A stretch of 64,000 nucleotides of DNA, from NCBI RefSeq assembly GCF_014596085.1, contig NZ_JACCJY010000036.1, positions 1-64,000 on the forward strand, in the 5' to 3' direction. Each line of letters begins with the position of its first letter. Position 1 is the stretch's first letter. This stretch comes from Azospirillum tabaci (GTDB taxonomy: Bacteria > Pseudomonadota > Alphaproteobacteria > Azospirillales > Azospirillaceae). Positions 14,788-23,058 of this stretch are shown here, piece by piece. Below the pieces are notes generated by a model. That model saw nothing but the letters and a program-made list of their open reading frames with translations. It was not told the origin of the DNA and made no database searches. The translations under genes and the position numbers were made by a program.

Positions 14788-16143
14788 ATGGCGGGCGTAC
14801 AGGAACGTGACGGCCAGGAAAACCGGCTCCGGGCCTTCAGCATCACCGAAGCGGACATCGCGCGTCTGCGCGCCAACCGGGATTTCGCGCAGCACCGTCT
14901 GCCCGTGCTGCTGGAGCAGTGGCACGGCGCCTTCGCGGCCTGGCCGGAAATCCGCGACGCCCTGACCTTGCCCGACGTCCACGCCGCGCGCGTCGCCCAC
15001 TGGACCCGCGTGGTCTCGGGCGACTTCGGTCCGGGCTTCCTGGAGTCCGCCCATCGGCTGGCCAAGGCCTTCTACGACCACGGCGTGCCGGGCTATGCGG
15101 TGGCCATCTGCCACCACACGGTGTCCAGCGGCATCGCCCGCGAACTGGGCCTCGATGCGGCGGACGGGCGCCGATCGCTGTTCGGATCGAACAAGGCGGC
15201 GGAGCGGGCGGCCCTGCGCGACACGCTGGGGCGGGTCGCTTGGCTCGACCTCGAAGTGCTGCTGGAGACCTACGCGGCGGCCGAGCAGGAAAGCAAGCGC
15301 GCCATCCTGAACCAACTCGCCGACAGCCTGGAGGGCAGCGTCCGCGGCATCGCCGACAACACGGTGGCCGCGTCGGACGAGATGAAGGGCAACGCCCAGC
15401 GCATGGCGCAGATCGCCGCCGCCACCAACCGCCAGTCGCTCGCCGTCGCCGTCGCCGCCGAGCAGGCGTCCGCCAACGTGCAGACGGTCGCCGCCGCGTC
15501 GGAACAGCTCACCAGCTCCATCACGGAGATCAGCCGGCAGGTCGCCCAGTCCTCGCAGATCGCCCGTGGCGCGGTGGCCGAGGCGGAGCGGACCAACGCC
15601 ACGGTGAACGGCCTGGTCGACGCCGCACAGAAGATCGGCGCGGTGCTGCAGCTCATCAACAGCATCGCCGGCCAGACCAACCTGCTGGCGCTGAACGCGA
15701 CGATCGAGGCCGCCCGCGCCGGGGAGGCCGGCAAAGGCTTCGCCGTGGTCGCGCAGGAGGTCAAGAACCTCGCCAACCAGACGGCCAAGGCGACGGAGGA
15801 CATCTCCGCCCAGATCGGCAGCATCCAGGAGGTGGCGCGCGGCTCCGCGGAGGCGCTGAGCGGCATCGGCTCCACCATCGGCAGCATCAACGACATCGTC
15901 ATCACCGTCGCCGCCGCGGTGGAGCAGCAGACCGCCGCCACCCAGGAGATCGTCCGCAACGTCCAGGAGGCCGCCCGCGGGACCCGCAGCGTGACCGACA
16001 CCATCGGGGCGGTGACCAGCGGCGCGTCCGAGACCGGCAGCCTTGCCGAGGAGGTGCTGGGGGCCGCCGGCAACCTGCACCGCGAGTCCGACCGTCTGCG
16101 CGAGAGCGTGGACCTGTTCATGCAGCGCATTCGCGCCGCGTGA
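14788..16143 (+). CDS. Globin-coupled-type methyl-accepting chemotaxis protein
   Basis: This 451-residue soluble chemoreceptor has no membrane segments. Its N-terminal protoglobin-like sensor (about 15-175) is followed by a full MCP signalling domain (about 200-450) with the hairpin tip INSIAGQTNLLALNATIEAA and EAGKGFAVVAQEVKNLANQT. In HemAT-type sensors the haem-ligating proximal His sits in an R-IG--H-RIG-PP segment; the aligned segment here is RLAKAFYDHGVPG, with Phe95 at that position and His98 three residues on. Haem binding is therefore doubtful. AGGA 11 bases before the ATG serves as ribosome binding site. The protein lacks a C-terminal xWxxF tether. Confidence 0.88.
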   Translation: MAGVQERDGQENRLRAFSITEADIARLRANRDFAQHRLPVLLEQWHGAFAAWPEIRDALTLPDVHAARVAHWTRVVSGDFGPGFLESAHRLAKAFYDHGVPGYAVAICHHTVSSGIARELGLDAADGRRSLFGSNKAAERAALRDTLGRVAWLDLEVLLETYAAAEQESKRAILNQLADSLEGSVRGIADNTVAASDEMKGNAQRMAQIAAATNRQSLAVAVAAEQASANVQTVAAASEQLTSSITEISRQVAQSSQIARGAVAEAERTNATVNGLVDAAQKIGAVLQLINSIAGQTNLLALNATIEAARAGEAGKGFAVVAQEVKNLANQTAKATEDISAQIGSIQEVARGSAEALSGIGSTIGSINDIVITVAAAVEQQTAATQEIVRNVQEAARGTRSVTDTIGAVTSGASETGSLAEEVLGAAGNLHRESDRLRESVDLFMQRIRAA

Positions 16144-16153
16144 CCGGGGGCGA

Positions 16154-16180
16154 GCCGGGCCGGCAGCGCGCCGGTCCGGC
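16154..16180. terminator. Probable bidirectional terminator between convergent genes
   Basis: A GC-rich hairpin (16154-16163 with 16171-16180, one mismatch in ten pairs) is followed by a pyrimidine-rich run on the plus strand. It lies between the chemoreceptor and glycosyltransferase stop codons. Confidence 0.4.
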
Positions 16181-16192
16181 TTCCTTCCCTCT

Positions 16193-17191
16193 TCAGGTGA
16201 ACGGACGGAGGTTCGCCAGGAACTGCTCGGCGGAGCGCCGCCAGGAGAAGTTCAGGGCATAGTCCCGGCACTGCTCGGGCGGGATGGTCAGGGCGCGTTC
16301 GACGGCTCCCTTGAGATCCTCGTCCAGGCAGCCGGCGCCGGAGCCGTCGACCACGTCCAGGGGGCCGGGGACCGGGTAGGCCGCCACCGGCACGCCCGAG
16401 GCCAGCGCCTCCAGCAGAACCAGACCGAAGGTGTCGGTGCGCGACGGGAAGACGAAGACGTCCGCCGCGGCGTAATGCTGGGCCAGCTCTTCGCCATGGC
16501 GGGCGCCGGCCCAATGGACGTCCGGGTATTTCTGCTGAAGCTCCGCGCGGGCCGGGCCGTCGCCGACCACCACCTTGCTACCCGGCAGGTCCAGCCTCAG
16601 GAAATCCTCCAGATTCTTCTCCACCGCCACGCGCCCGACATAGAGGGCGATGGGGCGCGGCAGCGCCAGGAAGCCCTTGGTACGGGGGCGAAACAACTCG
16701 GTGTCCACGCCGCGGGTCCAGCGCCGGATGTTGGTGAAGCCGCGGGCGGCGAGGTCGCTTTCGATGGATGGCGTCGCCACCATCACCGCCGAGGACGGCT
16801 TGTGGAAGCGGCGGACCACCGCGTAGCTGAGCGCCAGCGGCACCGGCGCCCGGTCGCGCACATATTCCGGAAAGCGGGTGTGGTAGGCGGTGGTGAAGGG
16901 CTTGCCGCGGCTGAGGCAGTAGCGCCGGGCGGCGAAGCCCAGCGGCCCTTCGGTCGCGATGTGGATGCAGTCGGGGCGCAGCGCGTCGATCAAGGCGTGC
17001 AGCCGCCGCCCAGCCCCCAGCGCCAGCCGGATTTCCGGGTAGGTGGGCATCGGCACGGTGCGGAAGCGGTCGGGGCCGATCACCTCCACGCGGTGGCCCA
17101 TGGCCTCCAACTCCGAGCGGACGGTGCCGATGGTGCGCACCACGCCGTTGACCTGGGGGAGCCAGGCGTCGGAGACGATCAGGATGTTCAC
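16193..17191 (-). CDS. Family 4 glycosyltransferase, candidate diacylglycerol glycosyltransferase
   Basis: The protein has 332 residues from a GTG at 17191 that overlaps the stop of the upstream phosphoesterase gene (GTGA). It has the GT-B fold signatures of family 4: N-terminal ILIVSDAWLPQVNGVVRTI, middle LYVGRVAVEKNLEDFL, and C-terminal ADVFVFPSRTDTFGLVLLEA with the E-x7-E pattern. Pairing with a PlcP-like phosphoesterase matches the plcP-agt operons of phosphate-starved alphaproteobacteria, in which the glycosyltransferase (Agt) makes glycolipids from diacylglycerol. The generic family call is firm. The Agt role is inferred from context; mannosyltransferase activity on other lipids is the alternative. 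Confidence 0.88.
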   Translation of the reverse strand: MNILIVSDAWLPQVNGVVRTIGTVRSELEAMGHRVEVIGPDRFRTVPMPTYPEIRLALGAGRRLHALIDALRPDCIHIATEGPLGFAARRYCLSRGKPFTTAYHTRFPEYVRDRAPVPLALSYAVVRRFHKPSSAVMVATPSIESDLAARGFTNIRRWTRGVDTELFRPRTKGFLALPRPIALYVGRVAVEKNLEDFLRLDLPGSKVVVGDGPARAELQQKYPDVHWAGARHGEELAQHYAAADVFVFPSRTDTFGLVLLEALASGVPVAAYPVPGPLDVVDGSGAGCLDEDLKGAVERALTIPPEQCRDYALNFSWRRSAEQFLANLRPFT

Positions 17192-18030
17192 GCCGCAACC
17201 GACTCCTTGGGCGCCTTCTCCTTCGCCTTTTCCTTGGCCGGGATGCGGGCGGGCAGCGTCGTCGCGGCGCGCCGGCGGATGTCCGCCGCCCAATCGATGA
17301 TCTCCAGCCGGCCGCAGGGATGCTCGACCAAGGCGGTGCAGGACTCGACCCAGTCGCCGTCGTTGCAATAGAGGATTCCTTCCATGTCGCGGATTTCCGC
17401 GGTGTGGATGTGGCCGCAGACAACGCCGTCCACCTTGCGGCGCCGGGCCTCGTCGCCGAGAGCGGTCTCGTAGTTGCCGATGAACTCGACCGCCGTCTTC
17501 GTCTTGTGCTTCAGGAAGGCGGACAGCGACCAGTAGGGGAAGCCCAGCTTGCGGCGGACCCAGTTGAACAGCGTGTTGGCCTGGAGCAGAACCACGTAGG
17601 CGTTGTCGCCGATGAAGGCCAGCCAGCGGGCGTATTTCACCACCACGTCGAAGCGATCGCCGTGGGTGACCAGGAGCCGCCGCCCGTCGGCGGTGACGTG
17701 GATCATCTCCTCCACCACATGGACCCCGCCGAACTGCAGGCCGGTGTAATCGCGGGCGGCCTCGTCGTGGTTGCCGGGGATGTAATAGACCTGCACGCCC
17801 TTGCGCGCCCGGCGCAGGATCTTCTGCACCACGTCGTTGTGCGCCTGCGGCCAGTACCAGGTCTTGCGCAGCCGCCAGCCGTCCACGATGTCGCCGACGA
17901 GATAGAGATGGTCGGACTCGTTGTGCTTCAGGAAATCGAGAAGGTACTCCGCCCTGCATCCCCGCGTGCCCAGATGGACGTCGGAGATCCAGATGCTGCG
18001 GTACTGCTTGACGTCGCGTGATGCGCTCAT
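17188..18030 (-). CDS. UDP-2,3-diacylglucosamine diphosphatase-family metallophosphoesterase, candidate phospholipase C (PlcP)
   Basis: The 280-residue calcineurin-like phosphoesterase has all the metal-binding motifs: SDVHLG, GDIVDGW, PGNHDE, VTHGDRFD and CGHIHTAE. The family (COG2908) contains LpxH of lipid A synthesis and also the rhizobial PlcP, which strips headgroups from phospholipids under phosphate limitation. The neighbouring glycosyltransferase and divergent lipid kinase favour the PlcP role, but annotation pipelines would name it LpxH-like. The start at 18030 is chosen for GGAG about 9 bases upstream; the open frame extends to 18072. It begins a two-gene operon. A C-terminal Lys/Glu/Ala tail is present. 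Confidence 0.85.
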   Translation of the reverse strand: MSASRDVKQYRSIWISDVHLGTRGCRAEYLLDFLKHNESDHLYLVGDIVDGWRLRKTWYWPQAHNDVVQKILRRARKGVQVYYIPGNHDEAARDYTGLQFGGVHVVEEMIHVTADGRRLLVTHGDRFDVVVKYARWLAFIGDNAYVVLLQANTLFNWVRRKLGFPYWSLSAFLKHKTKTAVEFIGNYETALGDEARRRKVDGVVCGHIHTAEIRDMEGILYCNDGDWVESCTALVEHPCGRLEIIDWAADIRRRAATTLPARIPAKEKAKEKAPKESVAA

Positions 18031-18076
18031 GCCCCGCTCCATCGCCGTTCCGGCAAGGGTTCGTTGAAACACATCC

Positions 18077-18105
18077 CGTATATCTGCGGGTCATTATCTT
18101 GACAA
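18077..18105 (-). promoter_or_regulatory. Promoter for the phosphoesterase-glycosyltransferase operon
   Basis: On the minus strand TTGTCA (18105-18100) and TATACG (18082-18077) are separated by 17 bases. This would give a leader of about 40 bases before the ATG at 18030. The surrounding 100 bases are AT-richer than the genes. I looked for a Pho box (paired TGTCA-type repeats 11 bp apart) and found only weak matches. Confidence 0.4.
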
Positions 18106-18204
18106 TGATTTCGAGTGCTCGCATCTGTTGGGAGCGGTGATTTCAATGAGACTTCTTGTCAGTGAAACAAAGGCGAAAAATGACTTTATCAAAACTGAAA
18201 CAGT

Positions 18205-19167
18205 ATGGTCACATTGGGTGCCGGCGCAGCGAATGGGGGCGAATCGGTGCCTGAGACGTCCGGGCCGGCCGCGGCGACCCGGCGGCGTCTTCTGGTGATC
18301 CACAACCCGGTGGCCGGCGCCCGCCGGGCCCGCCGTCTGGGCGCGGTGCTGGAGCGGCTGGAGCAGCGCCATCGGGCCGCGGTGACGCTTCAGGCCACCG
18401 GCGGGCGCGGCGACGCAGAGGCGATGGCCCGCGCGGTGGCGCCCGGCGCCTTCGACGCGGTGGTCGTCGCGGGCGGCGACGGCACCATCAACGAGGTGGT
18501 CAACGGTCTGGGGGCGCGCGGACGCGGGGAGGCGGCGATTCCCTTGGGCATCGTGCCGCTGGGCACCGCCAACGTGCTGGCCCATGAGTTGGGCCTGCCG
18601 CTGGACGCGGAGGGCGTGGCGCGGGTGCTGGCGGAGGGGCGGCCGCTGCCGGTGCATCTGGGTGTGGCGAATGGCCGCGCCTTCGCCATGATGGCCGGCG
18701 CCGGCCTGGACGCCCGTGTCGTGGAGGGGGTGGACACACGGCTGAAGCGGCTGATCGGCAAGGGCGCCTACGCGGTGGAAACGCTGGCCCGGATCGCCGC
18801 GGGCGGTGGCGGCCCCTACCGCGTGGCGGTGGACGGCGCGGAGCCGGTGGAGGTCGCCTCCGTCATCGTCGCCAAGGGGCATTTCTACGGGGGGCGCTTC
18901 GTCTGCGCGCCCGATGCGCGGCTGACCGACCCGCGGCTGCACGTTTGCCTGTTCCCACGGGCGGGGCGTGGGAACGCCCTGCGCTACCTCTGGGGTGTCA
19001 CCGCCGGGCGGCTGCCGCGCTTCCCCGACTACCGCATCCTGCCGGGCCGCCGGGTGGTCATCGACGGGCCGGCGGGCGAGCCCGTGCAGGGCGACGGCGA
19101 CGTGATCGCCCGCCTGCCGGTGGAGATCGCGCTGGCGCCGTGGGTTCTGCCGGTGCTGGCGCGCTGA
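18205..19167 (+). CDS. Diacylglycerol kinase family lipid kinase
   Basis: This 320-residue cytosolic lipid kinase belongs to the DgkB/YegS/BmrU group. The nucleotide-binding core shows LLVIHNPVAGARRARRL near residue 30 and the diagnostic VVAGGDGTINEVVNGL near 90, then IPLGIVPLGTANVLAHELGL. The C-terminal beta-sandwich part has AMMAGAGLDARVVEGV and KGHFYGGRFVCAPDA. It phosphorylates diacylglycerol or a related lipid. Divergent from the PlcP-like/glycosyltransferase operon, it could recycle diacylglycerol released by the phosphoesterase; this is inference. Start: ATG at 18205 in a comparatively AT-rich leader. Confidence 0.92.
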   Translation: MVTLGAGAANGGESVPETSGPAAATRRRLLVIHNPVAGARRARRLGAVLERLEQRHRAAVTLQATGGRGDAEAMARAVAPGAFDAVVVAGGDGTINEVVNGLGARGRGEAAIPLGIVPLGTANVLAHELGLPLDAEGVARVLAEGRPLPVHLGVANGRAFAMMAGAGLDARVVEGVDTRLKRLIGKGAYAVETLARIAAGGGGPYRVAVDGAEPVEVASVIVAKGHFYGGRFVCAPDARLTDPRLHVCLFPRAGRGNALRYLWGVTAGRLPRFPDYRILPGRRVVIDGPAGEPVQGDGDVIARLPVEIALAPWVLPVLAR

Positions 19168-19175
19168 ACAGTGTT

Positions 19176-19195
19176 TTAAGACTCCGTTAAGGGGT
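19176..19195. promoter_or_regulatory. TTAA-N7-TTAA (CtrA-like) element upstream of the 536-aa gene
   Basis: TTAAGACTCCGTTAAGGGGT lies about 95 bases before the ATG at 19289. It has the spacing of a CtrA box and matches 17 of 20 bases of an element at 63803-63822 before the second caspase gene. It could also form part of the lipid kinase transcript end. Confidence 0.45.
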
Positions 19196-19288
19196 CTCTT
19201 GGGAAAATTACTTGGGAGCATTCAATAATTACTTCGGTCTCTAAGGATCAAGGCCCCGCGGCTCAGGCGGGACCGCAAGGGGGAAGCC

Positions 19289-20899
19289 ATGTCCACGTCG
19301 ATCAACGCCCTGTTTTCGGCCACCACAGCCAGCGCCGCCGCGACCACCACCAAATGGAAGCCCGCCGCTGGTGCCGCCGAAGCGGAGGGGACGTGGAAGG
19401 CGGCCTCCGACGCCGGGTCCTCCGCGGGCGCCGCGGCCCTGGCCGCCTTGAAGGGAGAGGACAGCGTGGAGCTCAGCGGACTGGCGAAGTCGCTGACCGG
19501 CGTGGCGGGGAAGGTCTTCGCGTCCATCGGCTCCAAGGGACGCGCGATGCTGGAAGACTTCGTCAAGTCCGGCAAGATGACCGAGAAGGACGTGGCGTTG
19601 GGACTGCGCCAAATGGCGACCAACGCCGTGAAGGACCGCTTCATCAAGGAGCGGCCCGAGGATGAGGAGGACAAGGCCTGGGCGGAGAAGCTCGGGGCGG
19701 CTGAAAAGGCCTTCAAGACCAAGACGGAGCGCATGGACAAGGCCATGTCGGCCCTGAACGAGGCGCGGACCGCCGCTTTCGCCGCCTTTGGGAAGGACGA
19801 GGATACCGAGGCGTTTCAGGCGGCGATGGCTCCGGCCAATGCCGTCTTCCGCGCGGAGGCGGCGGACATCGACCGCGAGATGATGGAGACCGTCGGTGGC
19901 GACCCGAACAAGATCAAGGGGAATGCCTTCAGGTATTTCGCGACAAAGGGAGAGGACGCGTTCGAAAAACTGGATTTCGGCGCGGAAGCGGAAGGCGGCG
20001 AGGGTGGGTTGCTGTCACCGGACAATGAGAAGGGAAAGGCCGCCGCCAAGCTTATGTATGACCTGGGCTTCGAGGCCAAGCTTTACGCAAATGGTCTCGC
20101 GCAGTACGCCGCGGACGTGGACATCCCCGGCATCGGGCGCGGTGAGGTCGACAAGAGCCGCCCAGGTGGCAAAGACCTCGAGCCCTCCGCCAAGGAGGAG
20201 GCCGAGGCCGCCGGCCTGCCGCCGCCGCCCGCCACGGTGCTGACCACCAGCCAGACGCCGGGGCTCCAGGGCTTCGCAAAGGTCATCCAGGACGCCCGCG
20301 ACTCGCTGGACGCCACCTACACGGCCATGGCGAAGGAAGGCAAGGGGGTGAACTACTCCGACCCGACCGGAAAGGACATGGACCGGTTGTTCGGCGGCTT
20401 CGACCGGCGCAGCCTCCACGCCATCGCCAGCAACAAGGACGGGACCTTCTCCAAGAACGAGCAGCAGGCGGCGCAATCCATCATGGCCCGTCAGCAGAAG
20501 GAGGCAATGGACGCCGCCGACCCTCTCGGCACCGACAAGGCCGCCGCCTACCGCGCCGGGGTGAAGTTCCTCGACGAGGCCAGCCAGGAGGAGAAGGAGT
20601 CGGTCAACTGGTCGGTCCAGCGGGCGGCGCTTCAGTACAGCTACGAGAAAACGGTTCAGGAGACGGGCGGGAAGATGGAGCGGCTGGGCTACGGCAGTGC
20701 GCTGGCCTCCGTTCTGAAGGACGCGCTGGAGGCCCAGGGCGCGCAGACCGCCGAGGTGATGAAGAGCATCGGTGGAAAGACGATGGGTGGCGAGGGCACG
20801 GGGTACGTCTCCGACCTGAAGAGCCTGTCGCTGTTCCGGGATTTCCTGCCCAACCTCTCGGTGCGTGGTGCCGGCGGTCCGGTGAGCGTGACGGTCTGA
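19289..20899 (+). CDS. Unrecognised 536-aa soluble protein with one EF-hand-like loop
   Basis: The protein is Ala/Lys/Glu-rich and mostly helical, without signal peptide or membrane segment. A Ser/Thr/Ala-rich N-terminus (1-50) precedes EDSVELSGLAKSLTG (57-71), a pattern reminiscent of flagellar-secretion-related alphaproteobacterial proteins. Long charged helices follow (about 100-190), then a Gly/Pro break near 290-310. A stretch near 381-392 (SNKDGTFSKNEQ) has the oxygen-rich spacing of a calcium loop. An acidic-to-neutral C-terminus ends in hydrophobic VSVTV. GGGGGAA stands before the ATG. It is monocistronic, preceded by a CtrA-like site. I do not recognise the family; secretion by a non-Sec route is possible but unproven. 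Confidence 0.75.
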   Translation: MSTSINALFSATTASAAATTTKWKPAAGAAEAEGTWKAASDAGSSAGAAALAALKGEDSVELSGLAKSLTGVAGKVFASIGSKGRAMLEDFVKSGKMTEKDVALGLRQMATNAVKDRFIKERPEDEEDKAWAEKLGAAEKAFKTKTERMDKAMSALNEARTAAFAAFGKDEDTEAFQAAMAPANAVFRAEAADIDREMMETVGGDPNKIKGNAFRYFATKGEDAFEKLDFGAEAEGGEGGLLSPDNEKGKAAAKLMYDLGFEAKLYANGLAQYAADVDIPGIGRGEVDKSRPGGKDLEPSAKEEAEAAGLPPPPATVLTTSQTPGLQGFAKVIQDARDSLDATYTAMAKEGKGVNYSDPTGKDMDRLFGGFDRRSLHAIASNKDGTFSKNEQQAAQSIMARQQKEAMDAADPLGTDKAAAYRAGVKFLDEASQEEKESVNWSVQRAALQYSYEKTVQETGGKMERLGYGSALASVLKDALEAQGAQTAEVMKSIGGKTMGGEGTGYVSDLKSLSLFRDFLPNLSVRGAGGPVSVTV

Positions 20900-21008
20900 T
20901 ATCCCGTCCTTACCACAGGCGGGCGGCGGAGCTTGCGGCTAATCCGATAGGGGTAGGGCCGCGGGATGTGTTTGCGGCTCAAATTCGGCAGGCAAGGGAA
21001 TGCGGATC

Positions 21009-21491
21009 ATGAACGGGGATCGGGTGCGGCGTTGGAGCGGGCGTGCCTCGCTGGCGCTTCTGGCGGTGCTGTGCATTGCCACTCCGGCGCTGGCGGACAA
21101 GCCCGACTGGGCCGGCGGTCCCGGCGGTGGGCACGGCAAGCCGCAGGGTGAGCCGTCGTACGATTCCAAAGGGCACGACTCCAGAGGGCAGGGTTCCAAA
21201 AAGCACGACTCCAGAGGGTCGGTGTCCCGCGGCGAGGTGACGATCATCCGGGACTATTTCTCCGCCCATCCGGTCGGGGCGACGGCCCTGCCGCCGGGGA
21301 TCGCGAAGAAGCTGGCGCGCGGCCAGCCGCTGCCGCCGGGCATCGCCAAAAAGGTGGCGCCCATCGAGCTGCGCCAGCGGGTGCCCATGTGCATGAACGG
21401 CTGGGAGTGCATCCTGGCCGGCGCGGACATGCTGATTCTGGATGCGGTGCACGGCACCATCGCCGACATCGTCCGCGGCGTGGTCCGCTGA
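21009..21491 (+). CDS. CigR/RcnB-like exported protein
   Basis: This 160-residue protein has a signal peptide (about 8-29, ending TPALA). A hydrophilic Gly/His/Lys/Ser region with repeated KGHDSRGQGSKKHDSRG-type motifs is followed by ISRDYF-like spacing (IIRDYFSAHP). It also contains the duplicated PPGI motif typical of CigR (LPPGIAKKLARGQPLPPGIA). The C-terminus has two Cys (MCMNGWECIL) and a hydrophobic segment. In Salmonella CigR is an anti-virulence protein; here only the family is claimed. An ATG at 21000 directly abuts AAGGGA; the ATG at 21009 has ideal spacing and is preferred. Confidence 0.78.
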   Translation: MNGDRVRRWSGRASLALLAVLCIATPALADKPDWAGGPGGGHGKPQGEPSYDSKGHDSRGQGSKKHDSRGSVSRGEVTIIRDYFSAHPVGATALPPGIAKKLARGQPLPPGIAKKVAPIELRQRVPMCMNGWECILAGADMLILDAVHGTIADIVRGVVR

Positions 21492-21499
21492 CAGGAAGA

Positions 21500-21521
21500 G
21501 GGGGCGCCTTGCGGCGCCTCC
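21500..21521. terminator. Bidirectional hairpin terminator between cigR-like and pmbA genes
   Basis: A 9-bp stem (21500-21508 with 21513-21521, core GGCGCC, one G-T pair) closes on TTGC. It separates two convergent genes by 38 bases. There is no long T run. Confidence 0.45.
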
Positions 21522-21529
21522 CGTTGCGC

Positions 21530-22897
21530 TCACAGCCCGGCGATGGTCAGACCGTCGATGCGGATGGTCGGGGCGTCCATGCCGAAGCGCAGCTCCAGGT
21601 CGCTGGCCGGCTCCAGGTTCAGGAACATCTCCTTCAGGTTCCCGGCGATGGTCAGTTCGGTCACCGGATAGGCGATCTGGCCGTTCTCGATCCAATAGCC
21701 GGCCGCACCCCGGCTGTAGTCGCCGGTCACCCCGTTGACGCCCGTCCCCATCAGCTCCGTCACGTAGAAGCCGTTGGGGATCTCGGCCAGCAGCTCCTCA
21801 CGGCTCTTGGCGCCTGGAACCATGTAGACGTTGGCCGGGGCCGGGCCCGGCGGACCGGAGGTGCCGCGCGCCGCGTGGCCGGTCGTCGACAGGCCGAGCT
21901 GGCGGGCCGAACGCAGATCGAGCAGCCACGTGGTCAGGTGCCCGTCCTCGATCAGGTTGCGGCGGGTGGTGGCGACGCCCTCCGCGTCGAAGGGGCGGGA
22001 GCGCAGGCCGCGCTTCACATGCGGGTCGTCCACGATGGTGATGCCGGCGGCGAAGATCCGCTGCCCCATCTTGTCCTTGAGGAAGCTGGTGCCCCGCGCG
22101 ATGCTCGGCCCGCTGATGGAGCCGGTCAGATGCCCCAGCAACCCGCGCGAGACGCGGGGGTCGAACACCACCGGCACCTTGCAGCTCTTGACCCGGCGCG
22201 GATTCAGGCGGCGGATGGCCCGCTCGCCGGCCTCGCGCCCGATCGACGCCGGGTCGCGCAGGTCGGAGCCGTAGACCTTGCTGTCATAGTCGTAGTCGCG
22301 CTCCATCCCCGTGCCCGTCCCGGCGAGAACCGAGGCCGACAGGGACTGCCGCGACACGCCGTAGCTGCCGGTGAAGCCGTTGGACGCGGCGATGGCGATG
22401 GTGGAGCGGCTCCACCCCGCGTCGGCCCCTTCGGAGTTCGTCACCCCCTCGACCGCCAGGGCGGCCTCCTCGGCGATGCGGGCGCGTTCGATCAGCAGCT
22501 CCGCCGAGGGTTCCGACGGGTCGCACACGTCGAGGTCCGGAAGGGTGGTGTAGATCTGCTCCGGGTCGGCGAGACCGCAGAAGGGGTCCTCCGGCACCAC
22601 GCGGGCCATGGCGACGGCGCGCTCCACCAACTCGTCCAGCGCCTTGGCGCTGCGGTCGGTGGAGGAGACGATGGCCTGCCGCTTGCCGATGAAGACGCGC
22701 AGCCCCAGGTCGCCCGACTCGGACCGCTCCAGCTTCTCCGTCTTGCCGAAACGCTGGCTCAGCGACAGGGAGGCGCTGTCGAACAGCACGGCGTCGGCGG
22801 CGTCGGCCCCGGCACCCTTCGCCTTGCGGATCAAATCGTCCAGCAGGGTCAGCACGTCGGGCTGAGAGGCGGGTTGCGAGGTGGTCGAAACGGGCAT
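21530..22897 (-). CDS. pmbA: Metalloprotease PmbA/TldE family subunit
   Basis: The protein has 455 residues, the usual length. TldE (PmbA) is the non-catalytic partner of TldD in a cytosolic protease that trims peptides such as microcin precursors and CcdA. Family features are the N-terminal self-association domain (GLRVFIGKRQAIVSSTDRS), the central SYGVSRQSLSASVLAGTG-type strand region and the C-terminal VNGVTGDYSRGAAGYWIENG with PVTELTIAGNLKEM. There is no HExxxH zinc motif, as expected of PmbA rather than TldD. The start at 22897 (MPVSTTSQ) is preferred to an open-frame extension to 22996. tldD is not in the window. Confidence 0.94.
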   Translation of the reverse strand: MPVSTTSQPASQPDVLTLLDDLIRKAKGAGADAADAVLFDSASLSLSQRFGKTEKLERSESGDLGLRVFIGKRQAIVSSTDRSAKALDELVERAVAMARVVPEDPFCGLADPEQIYTTLPDLDVCDPSEPSAELLIERARIAEEAALAVEGVTNSEGADAGWSRSTIAIAASNGFTGSYGVSRQSLSASVLAGTGTGMERDYDYDSKVYGSDLRDPASIGREAGERAIRRLNPRRVKSCKVPVVFDPRVSRGLLGHLTGSISGPSIARGTSFLKDKMGQRIFAAGITIVDDPHVKRGLRSRPFDAEGVATTRRNLIEDGHLTTWLLDLRSARQLGLSTTGHAARGTSGPPGPAPANVYMVPGAKSREELLAEIPNGFYVTELMGTGVNGVTGDYSRGAAGYWIENGQIAYPVTELTIAGNLKEMFLNLEPASDLELRFGMDAPTIRIDGLTIAGL

Positions 22898-23058
22898 TAC
22901 GGTCTCCGCTAGGTCTCCGGCTTGTCTAGCAAATGGGAGCCCGGAGAAGAAGAGGAAGGGGCATATCGCCTCAGGTCGGGCGCGGTCCGGGCGCAAACGC
23001 GGCGGCGCGCGGGGGGCTGGTGCCCGCCCGCGCGCCGTTCGTCATGTCCGCTTCAGGG

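Noticed and set aside
18060..18205. Pho box before the phosphoesterase operon
   Set aside because: Only weak, wrongly spaced TGTCA-like matches; not enough to list as a site.
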